DNA from: Phycomyces blakesleeanus NRRL 1555(-)
Taxonomy: Eukaryota > Mucoromycota > Mucoromycetes > Mucorales > Phycomycetaceae
Assembly (NCBI RefSeq): GCF_001638985.1
Contig: NW_017265146.1
Coordinates: 372,001 to 436,000 of the forward strand
Length of the DNA: 64,000 nucleotides
Reading direction: 5' to 3'
The notes below the pieces were generated by a model, which saw only the letters and a program-made list of their open reading frames with translations, was not told the DNA's origin and did no database searches. Each line of letters begins with the position of its first letter. The first letter of the stretch is position 1. The position numbers and the translations under genes were made by a program. Below are positions 1-10,790 of this stretch, piece after piece.

Positions 1-84
1 ACTGCCGCGAAGGAGCTTAAACAAACACTTAAAGCCAATAAATACATACACAAGGTTGACAATGTATTGCCAGATGTTGAGTAA
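1..84 (+). CDS. C-terminal end of an unknown protein (5'-truncated by window edge)
   Basis: Frame 1 is open from the first base to a TAA at 82-84 and gives 27 codons ending in DNVLPDVE. The piece is hydrophilic and helix-like (KELKQTLKANKYIHK), with a composition typical of coding sequence, and the DNA after the stop becomes AT-rich at once. No domain can be recognised in so short a tail. It could be a chance open frame; the sequence left of the window would settle it. Confidence 0.35.
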   Translation, partial: TAAKELKQTLKANKYIHKVDNVLPDVE

Positions 85-170
85 AGGGAAAGAACACTTG
101 ATTTCTTCGAGAGTCTAGATGCCTACACGTTCAAAGAAGAAATCAGAATGTGCAAAGATTATTCTATAAA

Positions 171-300
171 TGCTATAAAAATCTATGAATTTTGTACGAA
201 TTTTGTACTTTTGTCTTTTGGTGTCCTCAACTACAAATTGATACCATTGGCCAAGATTCACACAAGAATTTGATCGATCAATCTGGCTGAGTACCCCCTA
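171..300 (+). repeat. Dispersed repeat, copy A
   Basis: About 130 bp resembling 12874-12991 (copy B) and, more weakly, 10710-10790 (copy C). Shared blocks in order: TGCTAT, GTACTTTTGT, TTTTGG-GTCCTC, an A/T block, CATTGGC-AA and a terminal TACCCCCTA. No terminal inverted repeats or coding content are visible. It is probably a fossil of a mobile element; the family is not recognised. Confidence 0.55.
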
Positions 301-505
301 TAGCATAAATCAATATTTCTTTTACTCACTTGCCTTTTCATCCGTTTGTCTTGTACGACGTCGTTTCTGGCGGTTTGTGGATATGGTGTAGCGGTGAATC
401 ATTAGTATATCGTCATTGTATTCCAAGTTTGGGTTTTTGAATTGTACCTGCATTCTATCACTCTCTTCTCCTCTCTTTCTCTTTCTCTTTCTCTATCTAC
501 TCATT
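301..505 (+). promoter_or_regulatory. Upstream region and pyrimidine-rich leader of the phospholipase gene
   Basis: The stretch before the ATG at 506 ends in an almost pure CT tract at about 459-500 (repeats of TTTCTC). Such tracts often lie just upstream of start codons in fungi. No clear TATA box is seen. Confidence 0.4.
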
Positions 506-3214
506 ATGTCTCATACTATACTTTCATCAAATACACATAAAATATATAATTCCCATGTCTGGTTTACATCCATCACAATTGTAGCTATAGCAGGTACAAT
601 TTTGTATCAACGCCGGCGAAAACATATTGCCCGTACCACAGAACAACAAGTGAAGGACTATCTTTTGAAAACAAGAGAACCCGAGACGTCTCAAACAAAA
701 TCTACTGAAAATAGTGAAGATGAAGGCGGCCTAGCATCTTACTTAACCTTACCATCTATCGAGAGCGCAGACGAATTCATAAGCAGTTTATTCTCAACAT
801 ATTATCTGCCTTATATTCCATCCGTCGCCATACCTAACATGCCATCACTGGAAGACATTAATAACCGTATATCAGACATGTATCCTGGTTTTATGGGTCA
901 ATTTGAAGCTATAAGAGAGAGCTACACAAATTTCTGGGAATTCCTTTCTTTAGAAGATTTTAGAAAGATGGTAGAAGAAACCCGGAAGGATGACACAAAT
1001 GCGAGTGTGTTCCCAGAGATCGAAAAGGATGCTTCCGTACGGTACGTGCAGGTCAAAAAGAAAGTTGATTGTGGGTTTGTAACAATGATTTTTTGCTTAG
1101 TATGGGGACCGGTCTATCAGAAGATGAGATATCATTCATAAAGGCAAGAAAACTGAAAATTCGGGATGCATTTGCACATTTCATTGGAGTTGATCCATCA
1201 TTAGTTGAAGAAGAAGATGTTCCTGTGATTGGAATTGCGTCAAGGTAAGTAGGCTAGTAATAGAAAGAATATCCGAGCAGATTGGCTAATAATTTAATGC
1301 TTTCAATAGTGGTGGCGGGTACCGTGCTATGGTGGCTAGCTCGGCATATATGAAAGCTATGGACGATACGGGATTGATGGATTGTGTGATGTACATGGCT
1401 GGTGTTTCCGGATCAACGTGGGCTATCGCACAATACTTTAGTTCCTTGACGAATGCATCGTTCTCGGCCCTTCAAGACCATCTCAAGAGTCATCTACACA
1501 CACACATTGCCAATGTATCCAATTTTCTGACTGTTCTGTACGCCTCTGCGCACAACACTAAAGTACTATTACGTGGTGTAATACAACGCTATTATCAGCA
1601 AGAGGGTACACTCAATCTTGTCGATGTCTTTGGACTCTTGCTTGGCGGTACTCTCCTGACTACCATGGAAGAAGTTTCTCCGTCTGATAAAGCCGATAAT
1701 GACATTAATGAAGACCAAGCGAAGGAATACACTGAAAAAATCGAGCCCAAAGAAGTCTCCAAGGAACAACAAAGGGGAACTGAAAAGGGAACCATAAAAG
1801 AAGATGACGGAGCAGAGAAACGGCCTCGATTAATAGGCAGAGCAGATCTGAAGTTATCAAACCAAAGACACTATATTGATGATGGATCGCAGCCAATGCC
1901 GATATATTGTGTTGTACGTCATGAAATAACCTACGCCACAGAAGATAAAGAGGATTCTAATAGTGAAGAGAGTAAGAATGATGTAGAAAAGGAGATTGAC
2001 AGCGTATACCAATGGTTCGAATTTACTCCTTATGAGATGGGTAGCGAAGAAATTAGCGGTAAGATAATACACACAGTATATTTCCGCAGCAATTCCTAAA
2101 GTTTTTATACAACACAGCCTGGATTCCGGTGTGGTCTTTTGGAAGAAGATTTGACAGCAAAAATAATACAGAGAGGCTTCCGGAACAGACCATTGGTATT
2201 CTCATGGGGTAAAGTATATTGTTATGTTGGGTGTTTCTTGGCAGTTACTTATTATGGTATTATTATAGTCTATTTGGTTCTGCATTTGCTGCAAGTCTGG
2301 CTCATTTTTACTATGAGATCCGTGGATTTTTACCTTCGTCTGCCCTACAGACAGCAGATGACACCATATTGCGTTATGAGAATTCCATGTCTACATTTCA
2401 TCCAATCTCTCCTGCCACTTTCCCTAATCCATTTTACAACCTTCCTTCCCGGGAAGACGATAATGTAATCCGATCAGAGTCTCTTGTGAGCTCCGATAAA
2501 CTAAGCTTGATGGATGCCGGTATGGACAACAATATTCCATTTTACCCCCTATTGCGTAAAGGACGTGATGTCGACGTAATCCTGGCATTGGATTTGAGTG
2601 CGGCTATTCAAGAAAACTCGCATTTTGAACGTGCGGAAGGCTATGTTAAGCGTCGAGGGATCCTTGGTTGGCCTCTGGGTGCTGGGTGGCCAAAAAACAA
2701 TATCTCTGATGAACTCGGATCAAAGGATGGTGGAGCAGATAATATGGACGCAACCAATGAAGGTGAAACACTCTGTGGAACAGAAAAACTCAATATGTCC
2801 AAGGATCATAAGCAAGCGCGCGAAGAAATGAAGGAGGCAATTGAAGAGAGTGCTCAAGCAAAGAAGACGCGATATCCTTTGGGTACATGTGCTGTGTTTG
2901 CTACCAGCACATCTGAAACTACATCTCATGAGGAGACTGATGGGGAGCCTTCCACACGTACAACATATCCTAACCACAGCAATCCGATTACATTACTGTA
3001 CTTTCCATTAATCCAGAACGAAGACTATGATGATGGATTTGATCCTCAAACAGCAGAATTCTGTAGCACGTGGAATTTTGTGTATACAAGCGAGCAGGTC
3101 ACAAAACTATCTGGGTTAGCAGAGGCAAATTTTAAAGACAATCTTGCCAAAGTCAAGCAAACACTTGTGGCTGTGTGGGAAAGAAAGAAGAGAGAGAGAC
3201 TGGGAAAATTGTGA
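506..3214 (+). CDS. Membrane-anchored cytosolic phospholipase A2-type lysophospholipase
   Basis: Predicted five exons: 506-1041, 1101-1244, 1310-2058, 2118-2208, 2269-3214 (821 aa); all introns are GT-AG and the frame stays open. One N-terminal TM helix (about residues 14-32) is followed by RRRKH, suggesting a type II or tail-out anchor. The catalytic domain has the oxyanion-hole motif GGGYRAM (228-234), the nucleophile elbow GVSGSTW with Ser260, and the catalytic aspartate in MDAGMDNN (Asp589), which together define the PLA2_B/cPLA2 Ser-Asp dyad family. An acidic low-complexity insert (about 380-440) separates the two halves. Expected reaction: hydrolysis of fatty acyl chains from phospholipids or lysophospholipids. 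Metazoan cPLA2 has a C2 domain; here the TM helix takes its place. Family assignment is firm; substrate and membrane are inferred. Confidence 0.9.
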
Positions 3215-3442
3215 GACACACTTTGGACCTGATGATTATTACAGAATGATATATTGAGACTTTAATAAAATGATAATAAATAATGATAAATATAATAATA
3301 TTGTTATTTTTTTGTGATATTTAAAAAATGAAATATATATATGTGTGTGTGTGAGAGAAATACAAAGAGAATATTTTTTGATTTGATTTGATTTGATTTG
3401 GTGATGGTAAAGGGCAACAATAGAAAGGGTAAGTGTATCGTA

Positions 3443-3691
3443 TTAATTATGTTTGTGTTCCAATTCGTGAAGACGTTCGACTTGTTCTGGAGTTCCTTTG
3501 TTCTCGACTTCACGGATCATGTTTGGATAGAGATCCCAATTGTCTTTGTCTTCAGCCTTGGCTGGCCTGGGCTCGATGATCTCGTCAGGGCTCTTTGAAG
3601 GGGATTTTGCCTTGTTACAGCAAGGGTTTGGGTGGTTGACAGAGTCACGGTAAAGCAGAGGATGAGTAAGTTCTTCGTTGTTTGAGTTCAT
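3443..3691 (-). CDS. Small conserved-looking protein of unknown function (82 aa)
   Basis: Uninterrupted 82-codon frame starting at ATG 3691, with balanced hydrophilic composition (DKDNWDLYPNMIREVENKG, then ERLHELEHKHN). It is convergent with the phospholipase gene and ends 229 bp from its stop. There is no signal peptide or TM helix. The C-terminal half reads as an amphipathic helix, and SPSKSP could be a phosphorylation site. Codon use is more gene-like than the surrounding AT-rich DNA. Family not recognised; function unknown. Confidence 0.6.
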   Translation of the reverse strand: MNSNNEELTHPLLYRDSVNHPNPCCNKAKSPSKSPDEIIEPRPAKAEDKDNWDLYPNMIREVENKGTPEQVERLHELEHKHN

Positions 3692-4861
3692 GATGATAAA
3701 GTAGATGATAATGAAGAAGAAAAGAACGAGTTAAATTCTACTGTTTATATACTACAGTTTTTGACACTTTCGGACAAATTAATAATAGCAACTATGACAA
3801 TTATAATATAATATATATGTATTAGTGTTCATGCTTTAGAGGATTTGTGTGGTTGAGACTGCGATCCAATCGTGTAATGAGTTACCCCGAGGAATCCCTT
3901 GTTCGACTTGTCAGGCAATTCATGACAAAGTATAATCGGATAAAAAAAATGTAGGCTGACACCAGGCTACTTTATTGTATTGTACTGTATTGTATTTTAT
4001 TATGATATATATATATATATATATATAAATTGAATTATATCAACTAGAAAACCTCTTTCAAATGTAACTTGCTTATTTAGAGGTATATATTTGGTGGCTT
4101 TAATGAGACCATTGTTTTATCTGTATTTAATCTGCGTTTGATTAAAAAAGAAACCCTCAAAATGACGTTGTCTTTAGCAAGACCTTTGCTTTCAACACCC
4201 CGACTATGATTTGGAAATTATGTATATGTGTGTGTGTGTGTGTGTGCGTTGTGAGTTCCACGAAATAGGGCTTCCGGTGTGATCCAACTTTGAGACCGAG
4301 GCACCAATGAGAGTTCCAGGACAATCATACGATCCTGTACTGTTTTGAAGTGTATCTATTTGTAGCTCAGTATAGGAATTGTCAAAAAATAATAATGAAG
4401 CTTAGCATATTCCAATAACTTACCATCCTTCGCCGATAGCAATTATATTGCTGTTTTGTTAATGTCTCTGTTTTCGTTGTTTTCGTTTTATTATAGTATA
4501 ATATGTATATATATATATATATATAAAAAGTATTACGTTATTGGCTTATCAAGCTATTATTAAATAAATGTATATTGGTATATGTATAAAAGTAGATATG
4601 TAATAATGAGGAAAGAAGGACGCGTCCGATCTCTTTAATATGATGAGGATTGTGATGAGGATTGTGATGAGGATTATGATTATGATGATTATGATGATTA
4701 TGATTATGATTATGATTATGATTAGGATTATAATGATGAGGTTGAGGATGTGGGTTATTTTTTTTGGAGGGATTTCTGTTTGCAAAGTAATGATGTGTAG
4801 ATGGAGGCACCTTGCATGCCTGGGATATAATTTACAATGAATGGATCAATATGTTATGTTT
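3692..4861. other. Spacer with microsatellites
   Basis: No supportable gene. It holds (TA)n at about 4003-4027, (TG)n at about 4226-4246, (TA)n at about 4503-4524 and the long GATGAT/GATTAT tract listed separately. It must contain the promoter of the 82-aa gene (right of 3691) and the 3' end of the minus-strand gene ending at 4862. Confidence 0.6.
4638..4745 (+). repeat. GATGAG/GATTAT compound microsatellite
   Basis: About 108 bp of imperfect GATGAGGATTGT hexamer pairs passing into GATTAT and GATGAT units. Read in frames it makes long Ile/Met or His/Asn strings, which are artefacts and not proteins. Confidence 0.85.
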
Positions 4862-6076
4862 TCAAGGGGAATCAGGTACGGCATACATTGGCGGTGCGCT
4901 AGGGGTGTATGCTGGGGGTGGGATCTCTGAGACCGTCGCATGATGATGGCAATTGGGACAGGGCGTGGAGTCAGGGAGAGGTTTAGAGCTGCCGTGTTCG
5001 ACCGATAATCCATCTCCACGATGACGGCAACCTTGTTCAGGCTGATCCGCAAGTTCTTTTGCAGGCGGTGCGGATGGCGCCAATGCTGTCTGCGAATGAA
5101 CTGACAGTAGTCGTCGATCAGGTGGTGGGCTCAGCGTAGAAGAGGATGGTAGGCACATATCGTCTATTGAATGTTCATGGTAATGGTTCTGGTGTTGTTG
5201 GTGGATTTCTATCAGCATTGGCGCAGGTGGTGCGGAAGGTATCGGCATAAAAGGGGTTCCATCATCGTCATCACTGTCATGATCAGACCGACCACTTCCT
5301 TTACCAACACCAGCACCTATACCGACTCCAACTCCAACTCCAATACCATCCGTACCCTGATCTCTGTGTTCATCCTCAAGGTCTTCTGCGGCTATTTGCT
5401 CTTCTTCAGCTTTGGCCTTCTTTCGCAATCGCATCCGTGCAAAAATCACTACGGTTGCAACAACGGCTATAAAACCAAAACTGCCGACAAGTGATAGAAT
5501 GGTTACCATGCGCCTCAGTGCCTCCTGATCGTCCTTGAGCTGTTTGGCTAGGTCTGCATTTGTTCCAGAAAAGTCGTTGGGGTCATCATTATCACTACCA
5601 CTATTATTATTGTTATTATTGCTGTTATTATTATTACTGTCACCATTTTGCTGCTGTTGATGAGCATAAGTATCGTTATCCATGTCGTGAAAGACCTTGT
5701 TGGGATCAGGACTGGCCATTATAATGATAGTCGTGATATCTACAAAGATCGTTGTGACCTGATCATGTACTGTAGCGGATGGAGAAGGTCTAGCAGAAAA
5801 TGAATGTAGATTATCTGAATGCAATTGGTGTTTGTGATGCTGATTTAATGATGGTGTGGGTGGAAAAGGTGGTGGGGACCAGTGGGTATCTTGTCGTCTA
5901 GTAGGTGGAAGTAAATTTTTGTCTAATGGGATCATTGTTTGTCTGGCAATGTCAAGTGTCGATCGACTTGCTACTGTTGGTCGAGGAGGAAAAATACATG
6001 TTACCGGAAAGCCAAGAAGAGAAACCCACAGCAATAAGACTTTTATTGCTTTGAGTAGCTGTGCTGAATGTCGCAT
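4862..6076 (-). CDS. Single-pass membrane protein with PSAP and PPxY tail motifs
   Basis: 404 aa if started at ATG 6076, chosen because it begins a signal-peptide-like segment (MRHSAQLLKAIKVLLLWVSL); the same frame runs further upstream only through TA-microsatellite codons. Layout: signal peptide (1-29), Pro/Ser/His-rich ectodomain, Asn/Asp-rich linker (145-168), TM helix (about 190-213) with a basic stop-transfer (RMRLRKKAK), a Gly/Val repeat (243-258), then a proline-rich tail. The tail has three PSAP motifs (280-283, 334-337, 392-395) and two PPxY motifs (PPAY 387-390, PPMY 395-398). Such motifs recruit Tsg101/Vps23 and Nedd4/Rsp5-type WW ligases in other proteins, so a ubiquitin-sorted cell-surface sensor or adaptor is plausible. 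No enzymatic domain seen. A downstream start near Met120 (MASPDPNK) cannot be excluded. Confidence 0.72.
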   Translation of the reverse strand: MRHSAQLLKAIKVLLLWVSLLGFPVTCIFPPRPTVASRSTLDIARQTMIPLDKNLLPPTRRQDTHWSPPPFPPTPSLNQHHKHQLHSDNLHSFSARPSPSATVHDQVTTIFVDITTIIIMASPDPNKVFHDMDNDTYAHQQQQNGDSNNNNSNNNNNNSGSDNDDPNDFSGTNADLAKQLKDDQEALRRMVTILSLVGSFGFIAVVATVVIFARMRLRKKAKAEEEQIAAEDLEDEHRDQGTDGIGVGVGVGIGAGVGKGSGRSDHDSDDDDGTPFMPIPSAPPAPMLIEIHQQHQNHYHEHSIDDMCLPSSSTLSPPPDRRLLSVHSQTALAPSAPPAKELADQPEQGCRHRGDGLSVEHGSSKPLPDSTPCPNCHHHATVSEIPPPAYTPSAPPMYAVPDSP

Positions 6077-6608
6077 AGGTTTAAATGAATTCACCACAAA
6101 CGAACAACACCTTTGTTTTTGTTTTTCGTTTTTGATTATGAATATAAGTATAAAAATATATACATATAAAATGATACAAGTATATAAATATATATAAATA
6201 TATATATATATATACATGTATATATATATATGTATATGTATATGTGTATGTGTATGTGTATGTGTATGTATATGTATATGTATATATATTTAATATTTAA
6301 TATTCAATATTCAATATTCAATATTTAACAGTTAATATTTGATAGTTAATAAAATAGTATAGTATAATATAATTAATATATAATATAATATATAAAGACA
6401 ATAAAGATAGAGGGAGAGATAAAGAGAGGGAGGGAGAGGGAGAATAGAAGAAAGTAAAAGAGAGTTGAGAAGGTGGTTGAAAAAGATCATCAGTTTGGCC
6501 AATCAGTATGTATCTCTTCAACCCATTATGGTATAATACACGCATAACGTCGACACAAAAGAAAACGGGTATATACAAAACAAGGCGGGATAAAGCCAGG
6601 ACTTTTCC
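6077..6608. repeat. Spacer of stacked AT and TATG/AATATTC microsatellites
   Basis: The stretch 6180-6420 is nearly all simple sequence: TA runs, TATGTG and TATGTA units, AATATTC units (6290-6325), then purine-rich GAGAGGGA at 6410-6445. No gene is supportable. It holds the promoter of the minus-strand membrane-protein gene (left) and the 3' flank of the next minus-strand gene (right). Confidence 0.7.
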
Positions 6609-7478
6609 TTAGTTGTCCTTTGGTGTAGTTTGTATTGGGATCTTGTGCAGCCTTCTCTTCTTGCCTATTGTTGACTCTCCATTAACAACACTCAATGTTT
6701 GTTGAGTCTCGTTCTCCAGACCAGGGAAGCTCACCCATTGGACAGAGGCGACTGATTTGCGACTGAGGGAGGAGCATGCAGCCTTCCAGGAACCCATGCC
6801 TCCTCGAAGACTGTTGACGGTCATCTTCTTTCGCCTATACTTCTTGCGCACAGATGCCTCTTTTGGCCCTCTTTTTTCCAGCAAAGAAATGCAGGACAAG
6901 CCAAACGATGTCTTTCTGTGACTAACGCATCTATCTACACCAGTAGATTCAACTGTTGTCCTCAGAGGTTTACTGGGCCGTAAAAATCGACTACCTAGCA
7001 GCAATAACGAAGCTGTTGATCCCCGTCGCTTAGCCGGAATGGGATGATTATCTGAAAATATGTGCTGAGGTATTTCCAACTCTACTTGCACTGCTGATAT
7101 GGCTGATACTATTGGTACTGTTGGTATTGATGGTACTGATGGTACTGTTTGCACTGCTGATGTTCCTGGTAATGTCTGGACTATAGAAAACGTTGGTGAT
7201 GATGGTACTGAGTGAACTTCTACTAATGATGAAGATTCTTGGCCGATATATAGTTTGCTTTCTTTGTCTGGATCATCCAAGCCGTATGAGTCTTTAACGG
7301 AATCAGATACCCTTTTACATTTTTGAGAATAGAGATAATACACTAGTCCAACCAGTCCAATGACCAGTATAAATACAGCGGTGGAGACACAGATAACAAT
7401 GGCAGTGGTTCTGGTGTTAGTGCTTGGAAAGGCTGCTACGCTGCTTGCAAATAACAAGAGAAGAAAAACATACGGCAT
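6609..7478 (-). CDS. Secretory-pathway single-pass membrane protein, unknown function
   Basis: 289-aa intronless frame from ATG 7478. A signal peptide is clear (MPYVFLLLLFASSVAA, cleavage near residue 16-17), followed by a very short ectodomain and a TM helix (about 26-49, IVICVSTAVFILVIGLVGLV) with the stop-transfer SQKCKR. The rest is probably cytosolic: a Val/Pro/Ser/Thr repeat region (about 90-130, units like TVPSVPSIPTVP) and a basic C-terminal half (KKYRRKK, GKKRRLHK). No catalytic motif is seen. It has the same strand and general layout as its neighbour at 4862-6076 (signal peptide, one TM, long disordered tail), though no sequence similarity is visible. Could be a wall or stress sensor; this is inference only. 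Confidence 0.68.
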   Translation of the reverse strand: MPYVFLLLLFASSVAAFPSTNTRTTAIVICVSTAVFILVIGLVGLVYYLYSQKCKRVSDSVKDSYGLDDPDKESKLYIGQESSSLVEVHSVPSSPTFSIVQTLPGTSAVQTVPSVPSIPTVPIVSAISAVQVELEIPQHIFSDNHPIPAKRRGSTASLLLLGSRFLRPSKPLRTTVESTGVDRCVSHRKTSFGLSCISLLEKRGPKEASVRKKYRRKKMTVNSLRGGMGSWKAACSSLSRKSVASVQWVSFPGLENETQQTLSVVNGESTIGKKRRLHKIPIQTTPKDN

Positions 7479-7878
7479 TTTCGTTTGTTCAATATATATT
7501 CCTTTACTTTTTTTTTCAGAAAGTTTAAGAAGCTTGTATCAAATTGCTCCTCGCTATTTTCTTCTTCTTTCAAGATGGCAACTTTGCCCCTATTTCAACG
7601 TTGTACAATTTACAACCTCGGTTATCTCTCTCAAAGTCTAGTTTCAACGTGTATAGATATACTTTTTAAGTGTATACCGTTTGGGTCCGCAGAGATTGTG
7701 ATTTTGTGAGCTTTTCAAGTTTTTTTTTTTGCTCAGCGGGTTCGTTCTCGTCTCACCCTTGTCTGTGCGCTCTTTTTAACTTTATTTTCTTTAGTTTAGA
7801 GTGTAATGGGGGGAATCAAGCTTAGTTTTGTTTGTTGCTTAACAAAATAGTAAGAAAAAAAAAGTAAAGCGATGGGAT
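7479..7878. other. Spacer between two minus-strand genes
   Basis: Contains the promoter/leader of the gene starting at 7478 and the 3' flank of eL22. T-rich tracts occur (7505-7515, 7722-7731). No gene, repeat or clear TATA box is seen. Confidence 0.5.
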
Positions 7879-8329
7879 TTACTCTTCATCAGCCTCCTCC
7901 TCATTGGCAATGTTAAAGTACTTCAGCTCAAAGGTTTGCTTGTCGGTAGCAATGACACGGAGCCAGTCACGGATTTGGTTCTTTTTCAAGAACTTCTTGG
8001 TGAGATACTTGAGGTAACGCTTGGAGAAAGCAATAGAGGCGATGACAGTGATCTTGTTGTCGGCGCCACGGCTGATGGTGACAGAATCAGTCAAGTTGTT
8101 GGTGCGGCCATCAACCTTGATACGGTCGTGAAGATACTTTTCCTGTGAAAAGACATATTAGTAATCCATTTCTTTATTTTGATATATATATATATATAAT
8201 TCATCCTTTTCTTTTTTGGTAACTTACAAAGGCAGCAGCATCAAAGATCTTATCGTTGGCAGGACCAGAGCAGTCGATAACAAACTTAGCCTTCTTGGCG
8301 GCAACGGGGGAGGACTTGATGGGAACCAT
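7879..8329 (-). CDS. RPL22: 60S ribosomal protein eL22
   Basis: Two exons, 8228-8329 and 7879-8142, joined across an 85-bp GT-AG intron (8143-8227) that carries a (TA)n tract; 121 aa, the usual eL22 length. Diagnostic segments are the N-terminal [19 protein letters not shown], then [37 protein letters not shown] and the acidic end NEEEADEE. eL22 is an RNA-binding component of the large subunit on the solvent side near the peptide exit tunnel. ATG 8329 is chosen because the reading frame further upstream is not eL22-like. The intron position between AAAF and EKYL lies early in the gene, as is common for ribosomal protein genes. Confidence 0.96.
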
Positions 8330-9462
8330 TTGTGTGATGGATTGAAGAACAAGATACAGAATTGTTTCGATGTTTCCTATCACTCGTTAAATCATCAATC
8401 CGTAAGCTTATTTCTTCCCTGTCCCCCCCGGAATTTGTGCCATTCAGTAAAATTGCGTATCTATATTATATTTCTCTCCGGAACTGATCGAGTCCGGTGA
8501 TATAATGATTGTGCGTGCTGTGGTGTTCAGAGTATAAATATCGAAAAAATTAAATTTGTTTCAATTCTCTATTAAAAATATTTTCTACTAATAAAAAATA
8601 ATAATTTATAAAATATGACATTTAATTGAGGGTGTCATTTTTGGTTTAAGGTTTTTCTTTATATACCACCTTTTTTTTTCTATATCCTAAGCACAGATGG
8701 TTGGCAATTATGAGTTGTTCGATAACCAGAAGTTTTTCAGACTTGTGACAAAAGGAAAAATGGGCGATTTCTCATGATTTTGTGAAAGATTATTAATTCT
8801 TAAAAGCCTAACTACTCAATGCAATATTGATAGAATTTGTAGTAATTGAAATGATAATACTCTAATTTTGAACGACAAGTTCGTGATGAGACGAAAACGG
8901 AAAATCAAGCTTTAGCGCAAATGTAAAGACATGCAGACAGCTTGTCTCAAAAAATTGAAAGCCCTATTTGGCAATAGATTAAGAATGTTCCTGAACTTTG
9001 TATGCAAATCAAAAGAATATTCTTCTCGTATTCGAATCAAAATGACAAAAGAAAGATACACTAGAGAAACTTTCAAATAAGTTATCAATAGAGCTCTAAC
9101 TCAACCATATAACAATCCCAAGGATCAAGTTTCAGAAGAAGAGAAGACTAGTACTAGCTGACAGTATACTTGTGCCTAAAAGTATAAATCAAATATGAAA
9201 AAGGACAAGAATGTTATTTAGGGAAAGGTAGTCTATTTGAATTAAAAAAAAAGTGTATTCATTTTGAGGGCACAATCGAAACAGATGAGATCTGTACGTC
9301 AATAATTAAGCAGAACTTCTGGACAACTTGTAAACTACCAGGAGAAAATGATCAAGGTAATCCAAAACTAAAAAACAAAAAGTCTTCGGGACGAGAATTT
9401 AACTCGATCGAAGCATTAAACGATACAAAAAAGGGCGTATTTTTTATGGGCTTCAATTGACG
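8330..9462. other. eL22 promoter and degenerate AT-rich sequence
   Basis: The first 200 bp upstream of 8329 must hold the eL22 promoter (C-rich patch near 8421-8431). From about 8700 on the sequence looks like decayed coding DNA, with many short frames broken by stops; it probably includes the 5' part of the Fanzor-like pseudogene that becomes readable from 9463. No intact gene is present. Confidence 0.45.
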
Positions 9463-10628
9463 GGATCGACTTTATTGTACGAAGAGGACAAGCTCACTGG
9501 AGTAAAGGTATTTATTCCAATATACAAAAAAAATGCAGATCAAAACAATCCCGATATTACACTCAATTGCAAACGAACTTAAAGCCCGAGAATGTACGTT
9601 TGGCCGAAAATATGCTTTGCAAGACAAGATCATAAGACGTCAGTCCCTTGCCGTTTGTTGAACATATTAGAACAAAAGTGGAATACAAAGAACTGCTATA
9701 TGACTTTTACGACAATTGGGCAAGAAGCATCAAACAAGCTTTCTGTTCTAATGTCAGGAACGAATTTACTACAAGAAGTTGGTACAATCTGTACTGGGGA
9801 CATCTATTTGTTGTATGTTATACGGGAATATTTCCAAGAAATATTAAGGATGATCAAGACGAGTGTATCAGGTTACAATAAATATTGATCACATTCAAGT
9901 AATGTTGGGCCAAAGGTATGTTAAAGAACGGGTCTCCTAGTATATCGTAGATCGTCTGTCACTCTTTACTACAAAAACATTTCACCTGAGCTTAAGAAAA
10001 TCAGGGATAAAAAGCCTCAAAACAAAAATTTGGCGAGATCCAAAAATTTACCGATTCGTAGCTAGGGTCACTGAATCTTTTGGCCTTTCGCAAAATGCGT
10101 TTCTCAAGTAAGGTGTATTACGAACAGAACGATGCAAATCTGGTTAGAAATTTGAGGCGTAAATTCGGCTCTGATTACGCCCTGGTCCCTAGCGCCTGGA
10201 CAGCTCCGACAGTCAAACTCTATGAGCCTATTATAAGCACGGGTATAATCAAGATGCTAAAGAAAAATGGTTTCACAGCGTTCTATTCATGCCCTGTGTG
10301 GAGAGAAAGGGAATTGAGGGAAAAATTAAGAATATTGGCAGCCCAATACTATTTAAAAAGAAAGAGAATGGCAACCACAATATGCAATCGAATACTAAAG
10401 TGCAATAGCCACCCCCCTTCTAAAATTTGGAATCGATATTTTGCTGCTGTATATTTAGAAAAGCATTTATACGAATTACAGAGCACTGGTAACCGCCCAG
10501 CTTGTTTTAGTTGTTTTACTGATTCTAATTCAAAACTAGAGTTCAAAAGGAGAAAGATGGTACCTTGTCAAACCCCAAGAAAACCAAATATCTTGCTTGA
10601 GAGTTACCGCTCAGAAAATTTAACATAA
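9463..10628 (+). pseudogene. Decayed Fanzor (eukaryotic TnpB-like) RNA-guided nuclease gene
   Basis: Coding-like segments in different frames: 9463-9624 (begins GIDFIVRRGQAHWSK), 9657-9881 (ELLYDFYDNWARSIKQ) and 10080-10628 (182 codons). The last contains KKFG/RKFG-type sequence before SAWTAP, then KLYEPIISTGIIKMLKKNGF, a Cys-containing segment (CNRILKC) and IWNRYFAAV. This order (W-S/T-AP, then EP--G---LLKK-GF, then the zinc-binding part and WNRD-AA) is how I remember the C-terminal half of Mucoromycota Fanzor proteins. The WNRD aspartate, the third RuvC carboxylate, is Tyr here, so it is catalytically dead as well as frameshifted. A second remnant at 59072-59335 keeps NRDLAAVLNFRHI and supports the reading. 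TnpB/Fanzor proteins cut DNA guided by an RNA from the element end. Identification rests on motif memory. Confidence 0.58.
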
Positions 10629-10709
10629 TTAAGATATTCAAATTGAACAACTGTCTATAAATTTTTAGATTTGCGTATTAGAGTATTAGGAATTTTTTTC
10701 CATGTCGCT

Positions 10710-10790
10710 GTAACATTCTTTTTATTTTCGTTTTGGTGCCCTAAACCAAGAAGTAATACGATTGGCTAAATTGATAAGGTTAGATGCTTA
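10710..10790 (+). repeat. Dispersed repeat, copy C (weak)
   Basis: TTTCGTTTTGGTGCCCTAAAC, an A-rich block, ATACGATTGGCTAA: the same order of blocks as copies A (171-300) and B (12874-12991), about 60 percent identical by eye. It lies 80 bp after the stop of the Fanzor-like pseudogene, so it may be part of that element's 3' end. Confidence 0.35.

Noticed and set aside
416..505. Upstream in-frame ATG for the phospholipase
   Set aside because: The codons between are the CT-rich leader (Leu/Phe/Ser only); the ATG at 506 begins normal protein sequence.
4538..4840. Frames of Asn/His, Ile and Met repeats
   Set aside because: Direct translation of the GATGAT/GATTAT microsatellite.
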